This document shows positions 7,123 through 15,698 of a DNA stretch of 64,000 nucleotides, piece after piece; position 1 is the first letter of the stretch; every line of letters begins with the position of its first letter. Under the pieces are notes generated by a model that saw only the letters and a program-made list of their open reading frames with translations, was not told the origin of the DNA and made no database searches. The DNA is taken from contig JAXGYO010000002.1 of the NCBI GenBank assembly GCA_040772225.1, positions 1,798,001-1,862,000 of the forward strand, read 5' to 3'. Source of the DNA: JAAYED01 sp040772225. Lineage in GTDB: Bacteria > Chloroflexota > Anaerolineae > UBA1429. The position numbers and the translations under genes are program-made.

Positions 7123-9990
7123 ATGCCCAGAACGTATGTGGCGTTGGACCTGGAACTGACAGGACTGGATCGTCAGCGCGATGAGATTATCGAGATCGCT
7201 CTGGTGCGATTTCGCGGAAGCGAGGTGCTGGACACATTCTCGAGCCTTGTCCACACCAAGCGACCGGTCTCGCCGCGTATCGAGCAGTTGATTGGCCTGA
7301 CCAGCAAAGACGTCGCCGATGCGCCCCGGCTCGAGCAACTACGCGGAGAGATCCTCAGGTTCATCTCCAATTACCCGCTTGTAGCCCACAGCATTGAGAA
7401 TGACCTGTTCTTTCTGCAAAAGCAGGGCCTCAACCTGCAGAACGTGGCTCTGGATACCTTTGAGCTCGCATCGATTCTGATCCCTGAGGCCAACACGTAT
7501 AGCCTGACTTCACTCGCAGAGATGATGGGTATTCCGCTCTCCGATGCACACCGCGCTCTGCCCGATGCTCTTGCCACGCATGAGCTTTTTGTTCAGATGG
7601 TGAGTCGCTTTGATGACTGGGATCTGTCGCTCTTGAGAGAGCTCCTGAGCATGGCGCAGAGTGTCGGCTGGTCTCTATGGCCACTGCTGCAAGACGTTGT
7701 TCAGGACCGACAAGCGCAGAGTGGTACCAGCATTCTCTCGGCGCAAGCCGCAAGGCGTGCCGCGCGCGGGGATGAGTTTGCCGGACTGCCGCGACCCAAA
7801 GAGGATACCGGCCCCTTGCCGCAAGGGCTCGATGATATCGTCCCCATCGATGCAGCGCCCCTGGTCGCTGCTCTTTCGCCTGGGGGCGCACTTGCCCAGA
7901 TATTTCCGGGATACGAATACCGTCCTCAACAGATCGAGATGCTTCAGGCGGTGGTTGACGCCCTGAACACGCCCGAGCATCTTTTGGTGGAGGCGGGCAC
8001 AGGCACGGGCAAGTCCCTGGCTTACCTTCTACCGGCGATCCAGTTCGCCGTACAGAACCAGCGCAGGGTCGTCGTGTCATCGAACACAATCAACCTGCAG
8101 GACCAGTTGTTCAGCAAAGACATTCCCGACGTTCGGCGGATTCTGGATCAACCCTTCAGGGCGGCGCTGCTCAAGGGACGCGGCAACTATCTCTGCCTGC
8201 GCAGGTTATCATCCTTCCGGCGCAGCCGCCAGCTTACCGTCGATGGCGTGCGTGTGTATGCCAAAGTGATGGCATGGCTGCCCAAGACCACGACTGGCGA
8301 CCAATCAGAGTTGCTCCTGATCAATTCAGAGAACGCTATCTGGAGAGAGCTTCAGGCCACCTCCGAGACATGCATCGGCGACCGGTGCCCCTATTACTCT
8401 GGCGGGCGATGCTTCTTCCATCGGGCCCGAAGGGAGGCGGAGCGCGCTCATTTGATCGTGGTCAACCATGCGCTGTTGCTGTCCGATCTTGTGCTGGAGA
8501 ATCGCATACTTCCCGAACACGACTATGTGATCATCGACGAGGCACACCATCTCGAGGAACAAGCCACCAATCAGTTTGGCCTGGAGCTGGAACGCCAGGA
8601 TATTGCTGCGTTCCTGGGGACGCTCAGCCAACCCGGCACCACCGATCCCAGCGGCCTTCTTGGGCGGATACCCGGTCTCTTTGATGCCTATCAGGTGAGC
8701 GAGCCCGTACGACAGACGATTGCCGATCAGATCGAGCGTTTGCTCAACCAGATCGGCACCGCGATGACCAATCTCGATGTGCTTTTCCACGACCTCACGT
8801 TGTTTCTTGAGGACTATCGCGACACAGGCACACGGTCGCAGACTACCTATGATCGCACCATACGCATCACCCCTGGCCTCCGGATCCAGCCGGGATGGTC
8901 GGACATCGAGATCGCCTCTGATAACCTGGCTACGCCTCTCAAACAGATCGTTCAGGGGTTGGACCAGATGGCATCCTGGATGAACCGCCTGCCCGATCAG
9001 GAGGATCAGCTCAAGACGGATATACTGATAGAGGTCAAAGCACAGATGCAGCGCGGTATGGAGATCAGCCATGGGATCGATCAGATCCTGGTCGATCCAG
9101 ACGATGATTTCGTCTACTGGGTGTCCGTGTCACAGTACAACCAGGAGGTCGCGCTGCACAGCGCGCCAATCCATGTCGGCGATATGCTGAACGAGCGCCT
9201 CTTTAGCGACAAAGACAGTGTCATCCTGACCAGCGCAACGCTGCGAACGGACCGCGATTTTGCCTATATCGAGAACCGTCTGGGCATAGACCACCCCGCC
9301 CGTGTCGCGGTCGACTCCCCCTTTGACTTTCAGTCGGCCGTGCTACTCTACGTGCCCAAGGACATCCCGGAGCCCAACGAGCCCTACTACCAGAAGAACG
9401 TGGAACAGGCCATCGTGAACCTGGTGCAAGCTACAGAGGGCCGTGCCCTCGTACTGTTTACCTCCAACAGCCAGCTCAATGCCACCTACCGGGCAACCCG
9501 GGCATTGCTGGAAAAGGAAGGTATCATCGTTTTTGGGCAAGGAATCGACGGTTCGCGCCGGCAGGTCCTGGAGAACTTTCGAACAACGCCACGATCCGTG
9601 TTGATGGGTACGCGCAGCTTTTGGGAGGGCATCGACGTTGTGGGTGAGTCGCTCAGCTGCCTCATTATCGCCCGCTTACCCTTTGCCGTGCCCGATGACC
9701 CGATACTGACAGCGCGCTCGGAAACTTTTGAGGACCCCTTCAACCAGTACTATCTCCCCGAGACGATTTTGCGCTTCCGCCAGGGATTCGGCCGGCTCAT
9801 ACGCAGCAAGGAGGACTTTGGCGTGGTCGCAGTTCTCGACAAACGTCTGATCACCAAGGCCTATGGCAAGACCCTCCTCCGCTCTCTCCCCCCATGCACG
9901 GCCCGAATGGGACCCGTTGAGACACTGCCTGTCCTGGCTCAGCGATGGCTCGATCCTGAACGTTTCAGTACGGATCGCGCTAAACAATAG
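7123..9990 (+). CDS. dinG: DinG-family helicase with N-terminal DnaQ-like exonuclease domain
   Basis: 955 residues. Residues about 1-170 form a 3'-5' exonuclease domain (ALDLELTG, then HSIENDLFFL and HRALPDALAT). The rest is an XPD/DinG-type superfamily 2 helicase: Walker A EAGTGTGKS at about 290, DEAHH at about 472, and between them Cys residues (CIGDRC and GGRC around 416-427) that would bind the iron-sulfur cluster. The helicase C domain includes GTRSFWEGIDV and RQGFGRLIR. This fusion is the form seen in Firmicutes and relatives and acts on damaged or R-loop-containing DNA. The start is at 7123, where AGAGAG precedes the ATG. It reads towards the putative origin. Confidence 0.92.
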   Translation: MPRTYVALDLELTGLDRQRDEIIEIALVRFRGSEVLDTFSSLVHTKRPVSPRIEQLIGLTSKDVADAPRLEQLRGEILRFISNYPLVAHSIENDLFFLQKQGLNLQNVALDTFELASILIPEANTYSLTSLAEMMGIPLSDAHRALPDALATHELFVQMVSRFDDWDLSLLRELLSMAQSVGWSLWPLLQDVVQDRQAQSGTSILSAQAARRAARGDEFAGLPRPKEDTGPLPQGLDDIVPIDAAPLVAALSPGGALAQIFPGYEYRPQQIEMLQAVVDALNTPEHLLVEAGTGTGKSLAYLLPAIQFAVQNQRRVVVSSNTINLQDQLFSKDIPDVRRILDQPFRAALLKGRGNYLCLRRLSSFRRSRQLTVDGVRVYAKVMAWLPKTTTGDQSELLLINSENAIWRELQATSETCIGDRCPYYSGGRCFFHRARREAERAHLIVVNHALLLSDLVLENRILPEHDYVIIDEAHHLEEQATNQFGLELERQDIAAFLGTLSQPGTTDPSGLLGRIPGLFDAYQVSEPVRQTIADQIERLLNQIGTAMTNLDVLFHDLTLFLEDYRDTGTRSQTTYDRTIRITPGLRIQPGWSDIEIASDNLATPLKQIVQGLDQMASWMNRLPDQEDQLKTDILIEVKAQMQRGMEISHGIDQILVDPDDDFVYWVSVSQYNQEVALHSAPIHVGDMLNERLFSDKDSVILTSATLRTDRDFAYIENRLGIDHPARVAVDSPFDFQSAVLLYVPKDIPEPNEPYYQKNVEQAIVNLVQATEGRALVLFTSNSQLNATYRATRALLEKEGIIVFGQGIDGSRRQVLENFRTTPRSVLMGTRSFWEGIDVVGESLSCLIIARLPFAVPDDPILTARSETFEDPFNQYYLPETILRFRQGFGRLIRSKEDFGVVAVLDKRLITKAYGKTLLRSLPPCTARMGPVETLPVLAQRWLDPERFSTDRAKQ

Positions 9991-10023
9991 ATTATAGATA
10001 TATCATTCTATCTTATCTCTATA

Positions 10024-10059
10024 TAGTAGTCGTAGTAGGGCCTGTGGAGATGTGGATAA
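10024..10059 (+). other. DnaA-trio / basal unwinding module inside the origin candidate
   Basis: Five triplets TAG TAG TCG TAG TAG (10024-10038) are followed by GGCC (10039-10042), a weak DnaA box TGTGGAGAT (10043-10051) and a perfect box TGTGGATAA (10051-10059). Read 3' to 5' away from the box, the strand gives GAT repeats, the described DnaA-trio signature. The order box, GC cluster, trios, AT-rich DNA is that of the bacterial basal origin unwinding system. Confidence 0.6.
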
Positions 10060-10193
10060 GGTGGCTAATTGGCCAGATGTAGTATGAGTGTGACCAGCCG
10101 CGCCCACGCATAGGGTTACTTTATCCACAGGGTGTGGGGATAATGATGTGGATGGCTGGAACAGCCACTGAAACGATTATCATGGTCTGGATA

Positions 10194-10234
10194 CTACAGA
10201 TAGTATGTGAGTCAACCATAGATACTATCTGTAG
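10194..10234. repeat. 13-bp inverted repeat in the origin candidate
   Basis: CTACAGATAGTAT (10194-10206) and its exact complement ATACTATCTGTAG (10222-10234), separated by 15 bp. The left arm is also part of a small palindrome (ATACTA-CAGA-TAGTAT, 10191-10206). It lies between DnaA boxes and could bind an origin regulator or form a cruciform. Confidence 0.8.
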
Positions 10235-10356
10235 ATAATAAGGCCATCGTGGAGACAAGATCGGTCAACAGCGGTTGTGGATAAGTGAGCGACTTTTCCC
10301 CGGATATCCACAGCCCCGGGCAGAGTTATCCACAGGGGCCGTGGAACGAAAAGCAA

Positions 10357-10390
10357 AGGCGATCGACGGGCATGGCCTCATCGATCGCCT
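10357..10390 (-). terminator. Terminator of the exopolysaccharide/rpsU operon
   Basis: A 10-bp perfect stem (10357-10366 with 10381-10390), 14-nt loop. On the minus strand it is followed by TTTGCTTTTCG. It directly follows the last gene of the leftward operon. Confidence 0.7.
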
Positions 10391-10418
10391 CTATATATCC
10401 GGCAGGTCAGGGGCCAGG

Positions 10419-11081
10419 CTAGTAGTAGGAGCTCAGAGAGGCCGTCATCGGGGCGTTGTTCAACACAGATCCAACAATATGTGCGTTTACGTTCTTCAAG
10501 CGCTCGATGGCAGTCTCGGCCTGATCGCGTTTGGTCTCGCCTGCATTGACCACGAGCAGCACCGCATCCACCTTGGTGGCAAGCACGATGGCGTCAGTAA
10601 CGCCAACTACGGGCGGAGCATCGAACAGGAGCATGTCTGCTTCTTTGAGCAGGCGCTCGACGACGGTATCCATACGCTGTGACCCCAGCAGATCCGCTGG
10701 GCGTGGCGGCAATTGTCCACTGGGCAAGAGCCAGAGGTTCTCCACGCCGGTCTCAAGCAGAGGCGGATGCTCAAGCATCTGGTCGTCCAGCATCATGGTG
10801 GTGAACCCGGTGGCATTGTCCAGGCCAAAGATCTCATGCAGACGCGGCCGTCTGAGGTCACAGTCGACCATGATCACCCGTTGCTCCACCTGAGCGATCG
10901 TCACCGCCAGATTGGAGAGTGTCGTGGACTTGCCCTCTTCTGCCCCCGCCGAGGTCACCAGCAGCGACCGCAATGAGCGATCCAGCGTGGCATATTGCAG
11001 GTTCATCCGGAGCGTACGGTAGGCCTCACTGATCTGAGATGATGGCTCTTGCAGTGTGACCAGGTTGATCGGATTAGGCAT
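10419..11081 (-). CDS. Bacterial tyrosine kinase, CpsD/CapB type
   Basis: 220 residues, cytoplasmic P-loop kinase: Walker A SAGAEEGKST near residue 45, Walker A' VMVDCD-like segment (VIMVDCDLRRP) near 71, and Walker B LLFDAPPVVG near 153. The N-terminal EAYRTLRMNLQ is the usual BY-kinase oligomerisation motif. The Tyr cluster at the C terminus is reduced to YY at the very end, so the autophosphorylation tail is minimal. Such kinases pair with Wzz-type membrane activators to set exopolysaccharide length; two candidates lie immediately upstream (11099 and 11859). It is the last gene of a leftward operon. Confidence 0.88.
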   Translation of the reverse strand: MPNPINLVTLQEPSSQISEAYRTLRMNLQYATLDRSLRSLLVTSAGAEEGKSTTLSNLAVTIAQVEQRVIMVDCDLRRPRLHEIFGLDNATGFTTMMLDDQMLEHPPLLETGVENLWLLPSGQLPPRPADLLGSQRMDTVVERLLKEADMLLFDAPPVVGVTDAIVLATKVDAVLLVVNAGETKRDQAETAIERLKNVNAHIVGSVLNNAPMTASLSSYY

Positions 11082-11098
11082 GGCTATCTATTCCTCCG

Positions 11099-11794
11099 TC
11101 AGCCGCGTCTGGTGCGGCTACTCCGCTTTGAGGAGGTCGTATCGGAAGCTGGGACGAGGCCCAGAACGGCCACGCCCGTATACTCTTCCAACTCGCGCGC
11201 ATTATGGATGATATCTGCTTCGAGAAAACGCAGGACAAACACGATGATGACACCGACAAGCGCCCCCAGGACCGCCCCAGCAAGCACATTGATCTTCCAT
11301 TTGGGCTTGTGCAGCGTGCCCGGCCGCGCCGGATCGAGGATGCTCACCTCTACCCTGTCCGCTGCGTCCTGGTCCTGCATCTGTACGTCGGTGTACTCGA
11401 CAAAGACCTCGGCGGCGGTCTGTGCGATGCTGCTGGCGATGATCGGGTCATAGTCATCGGCGTCGATCTGGATCTGCAGGTCAGACTGGATCGGTTTGAC
11501 GGTGATCTTTTCAGAGAGCTGATCCGGAGTGATGTCCAACTGAAGCCTGGAGATCACCTCCTGCGCCGTTGAGCGAGAGGTAATAATGCCCGCATAGTTG
11601 CGCATGACACTGACGATCGTCTGCTGGAGTCCCCAGTCGAGGCGCGCAGGCACAACATTGAGGTAGATCGTGGAGCGGTAGACGGGCGTCTGGAGCCGGC
11701 TGGCGACAAAGGCTCCTGACATGGCGATCACCATGGTCAGCACGATGATCCAGCCACGTCTGGCGATGATGCGAAAATACTCACGTAGTTCCAC
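11099..11794 (-). CDS. Wzz/CpsC-type chain-length determinant, copy 1
   Basis: 231 residues. A short cytoplasmic N-terminus (VELREYFRIIARRGW) leads to a membrane segment (about 18-38), a periplasmic coiled-coil domain (about 40-165) and a second membrane segment (about 178-200), the standard Wzz layout; a cytoplasmic tail follows. It probably activates the tyrosine kinase encoded 17 bp downstream. I chose the GTG at 11794, with GGAGG 5 nt upstream, over the ATG at 11821, because the resulting N-terminus aligns with that of copy 2 (MELRRYWNIV). Confidence 0.85.
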   Translation of the reverse strand: MELREYFRIIARRGWIIVLTMVIAMSGAFVASRLQTPVYRSTIYLNVVPARLDWGLQQTIVSVMRNYAGIITSRSTAQEVISRLQLDITPDQLSEKITVKPIQSDLQIQIDADDYDPIIASSIAQTAAEVFVEYTDVQMQDQDAADRVEVSILDPARPGTLHKPKWKINVLAGAVLGALVGVIIVFVLRFLEADIIHNARELEEYTGVAVLGLVPASDTTSSKRSSRTRRG

Positions 11795-11858
11795 GGCGTC
11801 CTCCCGAACTCGATAAGCCATTATACCCCGGATGAACGGTCCGCCAATAGCAGAGGGG

Positions 11859-12569
11859 TCAGGGTAACGATCGCTTTAGTGGCAGATAGGTGCGCCAGCG
11901 TTGCCGGGGCGGGATCTCTCCCAGAATGGGCAGACCCAGGGTTGCGAGATCGTCTCTGTTCCGGATAGAGGCGTCGATATAGTCGAGCAAGAAGGTGAGC
12001 GCAATGCCTGCTGCGAGAGCCAGCAGCAGGCGCAAGGGCAGGTCGATCCGGTCGCGCAACGATCTGCCAACGGGCGATATCGCGGGCGCATCGATGAGCG
12101 CGATGACGGCGGACTCGGTGGAGAGTTGGCTAAAGTACTTGTCTGCCTGTGTAGTGAGGATCGTGGCCACCGCGTCGGCGATCTGAGCCAGCTCATGGTC
12201 GCTATGCCAGGAGATGCTGACGCTGAGAATCCGGTGCAATTTGCCCGCCGATGTGGCGCCCTGAATGACGCCTGGCGCGATGGGCAGACCAGTAAGCGTC
12301 ACCACATCCTGGGCAAAGGCCTGGCTCTTGACTACCTCGGAGAGATCGTCGACCAGATACTCTGCGGTGAGCCAGGTGTAATAGCGATCGTAAGCGTAAT
12401 AGTCACCCTGCGCTTCCGGCTTGATACCCACGACAAAGCGCATCCCGGTGGTGTAGCTCGTCTGCGCCTCGGGGGTAAAGAGCAGGTAGGTTACCAGCAC
12501 GAGCGCGAGCAGACACAGAATGATCCACGCGCGCCGGATGACGATGTTCCAGTACCGCCTCAACTCCAT
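11859..12569 (-). CDS. Wzz-like polysaccharide co-polymerase, copy 2
   Basis: 236 residues. N-terminus MELRRYWNIVIRRAWII runs into a membrane segment (about 15-35), then an extracytoplasmic domain and a second membrane helix near 185-205 (LLLALAAGIALTFLLDY). The C-terminal PILGEIPPRQRW resembles the linker that in other species joins Wzz to its kinase. Start at 12569 with GAGG 8 nt upstream. It is only distantly similar to copy 1, so the two may form a hetero-oligomer or act on different polymers. Part of the dgkA-wzz-wzz-kinase gene order. Confidence 0.82.
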   Translation of the reverse strand: MELRRYWNIVIRRAWIILCLLALVLVTYLLFTPEAQTSYTTGMRFVVGIKPEAQGDYYAYDRYYTWLTAEYLVDDLSEVVKSQAFAQDVVTLTGLPIAPGVIQGATSAGKLHRILSVSISWHSDHELAQIADAVATILTTQADKYFSQLSTESAVIALIDAPAISPVGRSLRDRIDLPLRLLLALAAGIALTFLLDYIDASIRNRDDLATLGLPILGEIPPRQRWRTYLPLKRSLP

Positions 12570-12585
12570 AGCGCCATCCTCGAGA

Positions 12586-12966
12586 TTATTTAAGGCCGAG
12601 CTTTTCCAGGATCCGCGCACCAAGGACCATGATGCCGATAAACGCAGCGGTAACGGCAAAGACGAGAATCGCTCCGGCCGCAACGTCCTTGGAATACTTG
12701 GCTAGCTCGTGCTGTTCGGGCATGATCATGTCCACGGTCAGCTCAACCACTGTGTTGAGCATCTCTCCCGCAAATACCAGGCCGATCGCGGTGCCGACCA
12801 GAGCCCACTCGATACGTTCCAATCCCAGCCAGAGGCCGAGCAAGAAGACAAGCACCGCGGCGATGACGTGGATCCTGGCGTTTCGCTCGGAGCGGACTAC
12901 AAAGTAGACACCATCAAAGGCATGCCTGAAACTCATCGCCAGACTCTGTTTTTCGCGTCGCCTCAT
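12586..12966 (-). CDS. dgkA: Undecaprenol/diacylglycerol kinase (DgkA family)
   Basis: 126 residues, a small integral membrane kinase with three helices. The family signature is visible: RSERNARIH near the N-terminus, GEMLNTVVELTVD in the middle, and AKYSKDVAAGAIL. Gram-positive-type members phosphorylate undecaprenol, feeding the lipid carrier for wall and capsule synthesis, which fits the neighbouring exopolysaccharide genes. It lies 24 bp after pgpH and 16 bp before the Wzz copy 2 gene, so it is cotranscribed. Confidence 0.92.
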   Translation of the reverse strand: MRRREKQSLAMSFRHAFDGVYFVVRSERNARIHVIAAVLVFLLGLWLGLERIEWALVGTAIGLVFAGEMLNTVVELTVDMIMPEQHELAKYSKDVAAGAILVFAVTAAFIGIMVLGARILEKLGLK

Positions 12967-12990
12967 TGGGACACCTCGAACGGTGATTTT

Positions 12991-15150
12991 TCAGGCAGGT
13001 CCTGCGGGCTCTGAGCGCCGCCGGGTCTGTGCGCGATCAGGATACTGTACGCGTGGATGGTACACCCCCGTAAGGATACTGGCAAAGGCCTGACGTATGC
13101 CATCCAGATCCTTGAGCGTCAATTCCGTCTCATCCAGCTGGCCGCTGATGAGGCGATCGTTGATCACCTGGCGGATCACCCGCTCCATTTCCGGTTGCGT
13201 CGTCGGCCGGTTGGCGCGCGACCAGGCCTCGACCGCATCGGCCAGCATCACGATCGCCGTCTCTTTGCTTTGCGGCCTGGGTCCCGGGTAGCGGAAAGTG
13301 CTGTCATCCAGCTCATCCTCGCCTTCGTAGGCCTGGACAGCGCGACGGTAAAAGTACGCCACCAGCGTGGTGCCGTGGTGCTCTGGGATAAATGAGATCA
13401 CCTTGTCAGGCAGATGGTAGCGGCGAGCCAGCTCTATCCCTTCACTGGTGTGTCCGATAATGATGTCGGCACTGGTCTGCGGGTCCAGGTTCTCGTGCGG
13501 GTTCTGGCCGTCGGTCTGATTCTCTGTGAAAAAGTAAGGCCGCAGCGTCTTGCCGACATCGTGATAGTAGGCGCCAACCCTGGTCAGCAGGGCATCAGCG
13601 CCGATAGCCTCAGCAGCACGCTCCGCCATGTTGGAGATAAGAATCGAGTGGTGGTACGTGCCCGGGGCTTTGATCAGTAATTGACGAAAGAGCGGATGAG
13701 TTGGCCGTGCGAGTTCCATCAGCTGCAGCGATGTAGTGATGCCAAAGAGCCTGCCAGCAAAAGCATAGGCCACAAAACAGAGCGTGCTTGAGATCACCGC
13801 ATTGACGGCGCCAGCACCGGCCAGCTGTAAGAGCCCCAGCGTGTCATAGCTCTCGCCCTGGATGCTGGAAAGGAGCAGTATCGCGATGTTGGTGCCGGCG
13901 AGTGCAACGGTTGCAGGGAAAAAGGCGCTCAGCTGATCCGTTTTCATCAGGAGGAGGGAGCCAACGAGGCCCCCCACCATCGCATAGATCGTGAGCTGCA
14001 AAGATCCTCCGCCGATGCTACCCAACGAAACTGCGGTTGCGACGGCAATCAGCGTCCCCAGATGTATGTTCAAAAACAGGGTGACCAGCATTGCTGCGGC
14101 AGCGGCCGGGAATATGTATGGGACCAGGATGTGGCCGGGAATAGATACACGGGCCGACACCGTGATGAGGACCAGTGTGATCACCAGCAGCATCTGCTGG
14201 CGAGGACGATCGATCAGAACGGGGTAGACGCGGGCGGTGTAGACGACCATCACAATCACGATCAGCAGACTCACGCCCAGGTCGGCGGCGTGCTCTTGCC
14301 AGCCGACTTGCTGATCCGTCAGCCCGAGCACTGTGAGCTTTTCGTGGATGGTCTCGGTGATGATCTCGCCCTCACGCACGATCGATTCGCCCTGCAGAAT
14401 CGTCCGGACGATGGGTTGAACGGCGTCGCGGGCTGCATCTCGCTGCTGTTCCGTGGCCTCTGTGTCCAAAAAGGTGTTAGGGACTACCAGTTTGGTGATC
14501 AGGGCGTTGACCACATCGCGATCGGCCGGTGTCAGGGTATATGCCATCAGCCGCTGCACGTCCAGCCGGGCGCGCGAGATATCGGTGGGGCGTACTTCGC
14601 TGCTCAGGATAACGTTGAGCACCCGGGCGCTCTCCTGACAGAGGGCCTCCCAGCGACTCTCGCTCATTTGCAGCATCGCTTCCCAGGCGTCGTCCGTAAG
14701 GTCGATGTCGGGAATTCCCGACAGCATCGCCAGGCGCTCGTCCAGTGTCAGATCGGATGCTTCTCTGGCGGCAGTTACCGCGTCCTGAATGACATCAAGT
14801 TGCTCAAGCTGTTGTCTCGCGACGCTCATGTCTGGTCGCGTGTACACGTCTGCTACTCGCAGCGCAGCCTCCTCGCGGGCGAGGCGCGTGGCTACGTCGC
14901 TGATATAACTTACCCGGCTGGAGGCCTTTATGTCGCGTGGCGAGGCACTGCCGACCTCCAGGGCCAATGTGCTCTGCGAGGGGACAAGAATGGCCACCGC
15001 CCACGAAAGCCAGAGCAGTGCTCCCATGACGATGGCCCGTGAAAGATATCGGAGGCGAGACGCCCGGGGCTCAGCCTGCCGAGAGCGATCTGCGGCGGGT
15101 TGGAGGGGCGCGGCTTGGCCTGCTGGAGCTGCAGAGGGTGACTGCGTCAT
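12991..15150 (-). CDS. pgpH: 7TM-HD phosphohydrolase, cyclic-di-AMP phosphodiesterase family (PgpH/YqfF)
   Basis: 719 residues. One N-terminal membrane helix (about 36-56) is followed by an extracytoplasmic 7TMR-HDED domain (about 60-290), seven clustered membrane helices (about 295-480) and a cytoplasmic HD domain with YHHSILISNMAERAAEAIGA and AYYHDVGK (His530-Asp531). This is the architecture of PgpH, which hydrolyses c-di-AMP. In many Gram-positive-like genomes the gene sits next to dgkA, as here. Product assignment is by family; substrate specificity is inferred. Confidence 0.92.
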   Translation of the reverse strand: MTQSPSAAPAGQAAPLQPAADRSRQAEPRASRLRYLSRAIVMGALLWLSWAVAILVPSQSTLALEVGSASPRDIKASSRVSYISDVATRLAREEAALRVADVYTRPDMSVARQQLEQLDVIQDAVTAAREASDLTLDERLAMLSGIPDIDLTDDAWEAMLQMSESRWEALCQESARVLNVILSSEVRPTDISRARLDVQRLMAYTLTPADRDVVNALITKLVVPNTFLDTEATEQQRDAARDAVQPIVRTILQGESIVREGEIITETIHEKLTVLGLTDQQVGWQEHAADLGVSLLIVIVMVVYTARVYPVLIDRPRQQMLLVITLVLITVSARVSIPGHILVPYIFPAAAAAMLVTLFLNIHLGTLIAVATAVSLGSIGGGSLQLTIYAMVGGLVGSLLLMKTDQLSAFFPATVALAGTNIAILLLSSIQGESYDTLGLLQLAGAGAVNAVISSTLCFVAYAFAGRLFGITTSLQLMELARPTHPLFRQLLIKAPGTYHHSILISNMAERAAEAIGADALLTRVGAYYHDVGKTLRPYFFTENQTDGQNPHENLDPQTSADIIIGHTSEGIELARRYHLPDKVISFIPEHHGTTLVAYFYRRAVQAYEGEDELDDSTFRYPGPRPQSKETAIVMLADAVEAWSRANRPTTQPEMERVIRQVINDRLISGQLDETELTLKDLDGIRQAFASILTGVYHPRVQYPDRAQTRRRSEPAGPA

Positions 15151-15176
15151 AAGGGAGGCATCGCGGCATGAGAAAG

Positions 15177-15202
15177 TGCAGGAGAACTCATGTCCTCCTG
15201 CA
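15177..15202 (-). terminator. Hairpin between yqeY and pgpH
   Basis: TGCAGGAG (15177-15184) pairs with CTCCTGCA (15195-15202), loop 10 nt. Downstream on the minus strand is ACTTTCTC. It is probably a weak attenuating or processing hairpin within the operon. Confidence 0.4.
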
Positions 15203-15204
15203 TC

Positions 15205-15651
15205 CTATCGGTTCAGCAACTCACGGGCGATCTGATTGACCAGACGCCCATCTGCCTGACCCCTGAGCCTGTTCATCGCCTCTCGCATCACCAGGCCCAG
15301 TTGCTGTGGTCCTGTGGCGCCCAATTCTGCGATGATGCTCCGCAGGGTCGCTTCAACCTCTTGCTGTCCAAGCTGTTGAGGGAGGTACTCTTCCAAAATG
15401 ACCAGTTGAGCCTGTTCCTCAGCCACGAGATCTTCTCGGTGGCCCTGCTGGAACATCTCAATAGACTCTTTCCGCTGCTTGACCTGGCGCCCGAGGATGT
15501 CGATGACTTCCTCTTCGGTCGCCTCGCGCAAGAGGGCCTTTTCAGCGTTCAGAATGGCCGCTCGGGCCATCCGGATGGTATCGCGGCGGACAACGTCTTG
15601 CTCGCGCATAGACGTTTTGAGATCCGCCATCAACCGTTCCTTGATCGTCAT
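15205..15651 (-). CDS. yqeY: GatB/YqeY domain protein
   Basis: 148 residues, complete YqeY fold: N-terminal TIKERLMADLKTSMREQD and the C-terminal Yqey/GatB tail domain with GLVMREAMNRLRGQADGR. The family resembles the tRNA-binding tail of the GatB amidotransferase subunit; its cellular role is not established. It follows rpsU closely, a very common pairing, and leads into pgpH. Start ATG at 15651. Confidence 0.92.
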   Translation of the reverse strand: MTIKERLMADLKTSMREQDVVRRDTIRMARAAILNAEKALLREATEEEVIDILGRQVKQRKESIEMFQQGHREDLVAEEQAQLVILEEYLPQQLGQQEVEATLRSIIAELGATGPQQLGLVMREAMNRLRGQADGRLVNQIARELLNR

Positions 15652-15698
15652 GCCACACTCCTGCGCAGGACGCGCCCCGTCTTTTGGGAAAAGAGCCT

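Larger units (their letters stand above)
9986..10334. other. Candidate chromosomal replication origin (oriC-like region)
   Basis: This stretch has no gene. It holds four perfect DnaA boxes (TTATCCACA): 10121-10129 and 10326-10334 on the plus strand, 10051-10059 and 10276-10284 on the minus strand. One-mismatch boxes lie at 10304-10312 (plus) and 10135-10143 (minus). The first 50 bp (9982-10029) are about 79% A+T and could be the unwinding element. A TAG-triplet run abuts the first box pair (10024-10059). Four perfect 9-mers in under 300 bp is far beyond chance. dnaA and dnaN are not in the window, which is unusual but not rare for origins. Confidence 0.72.
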
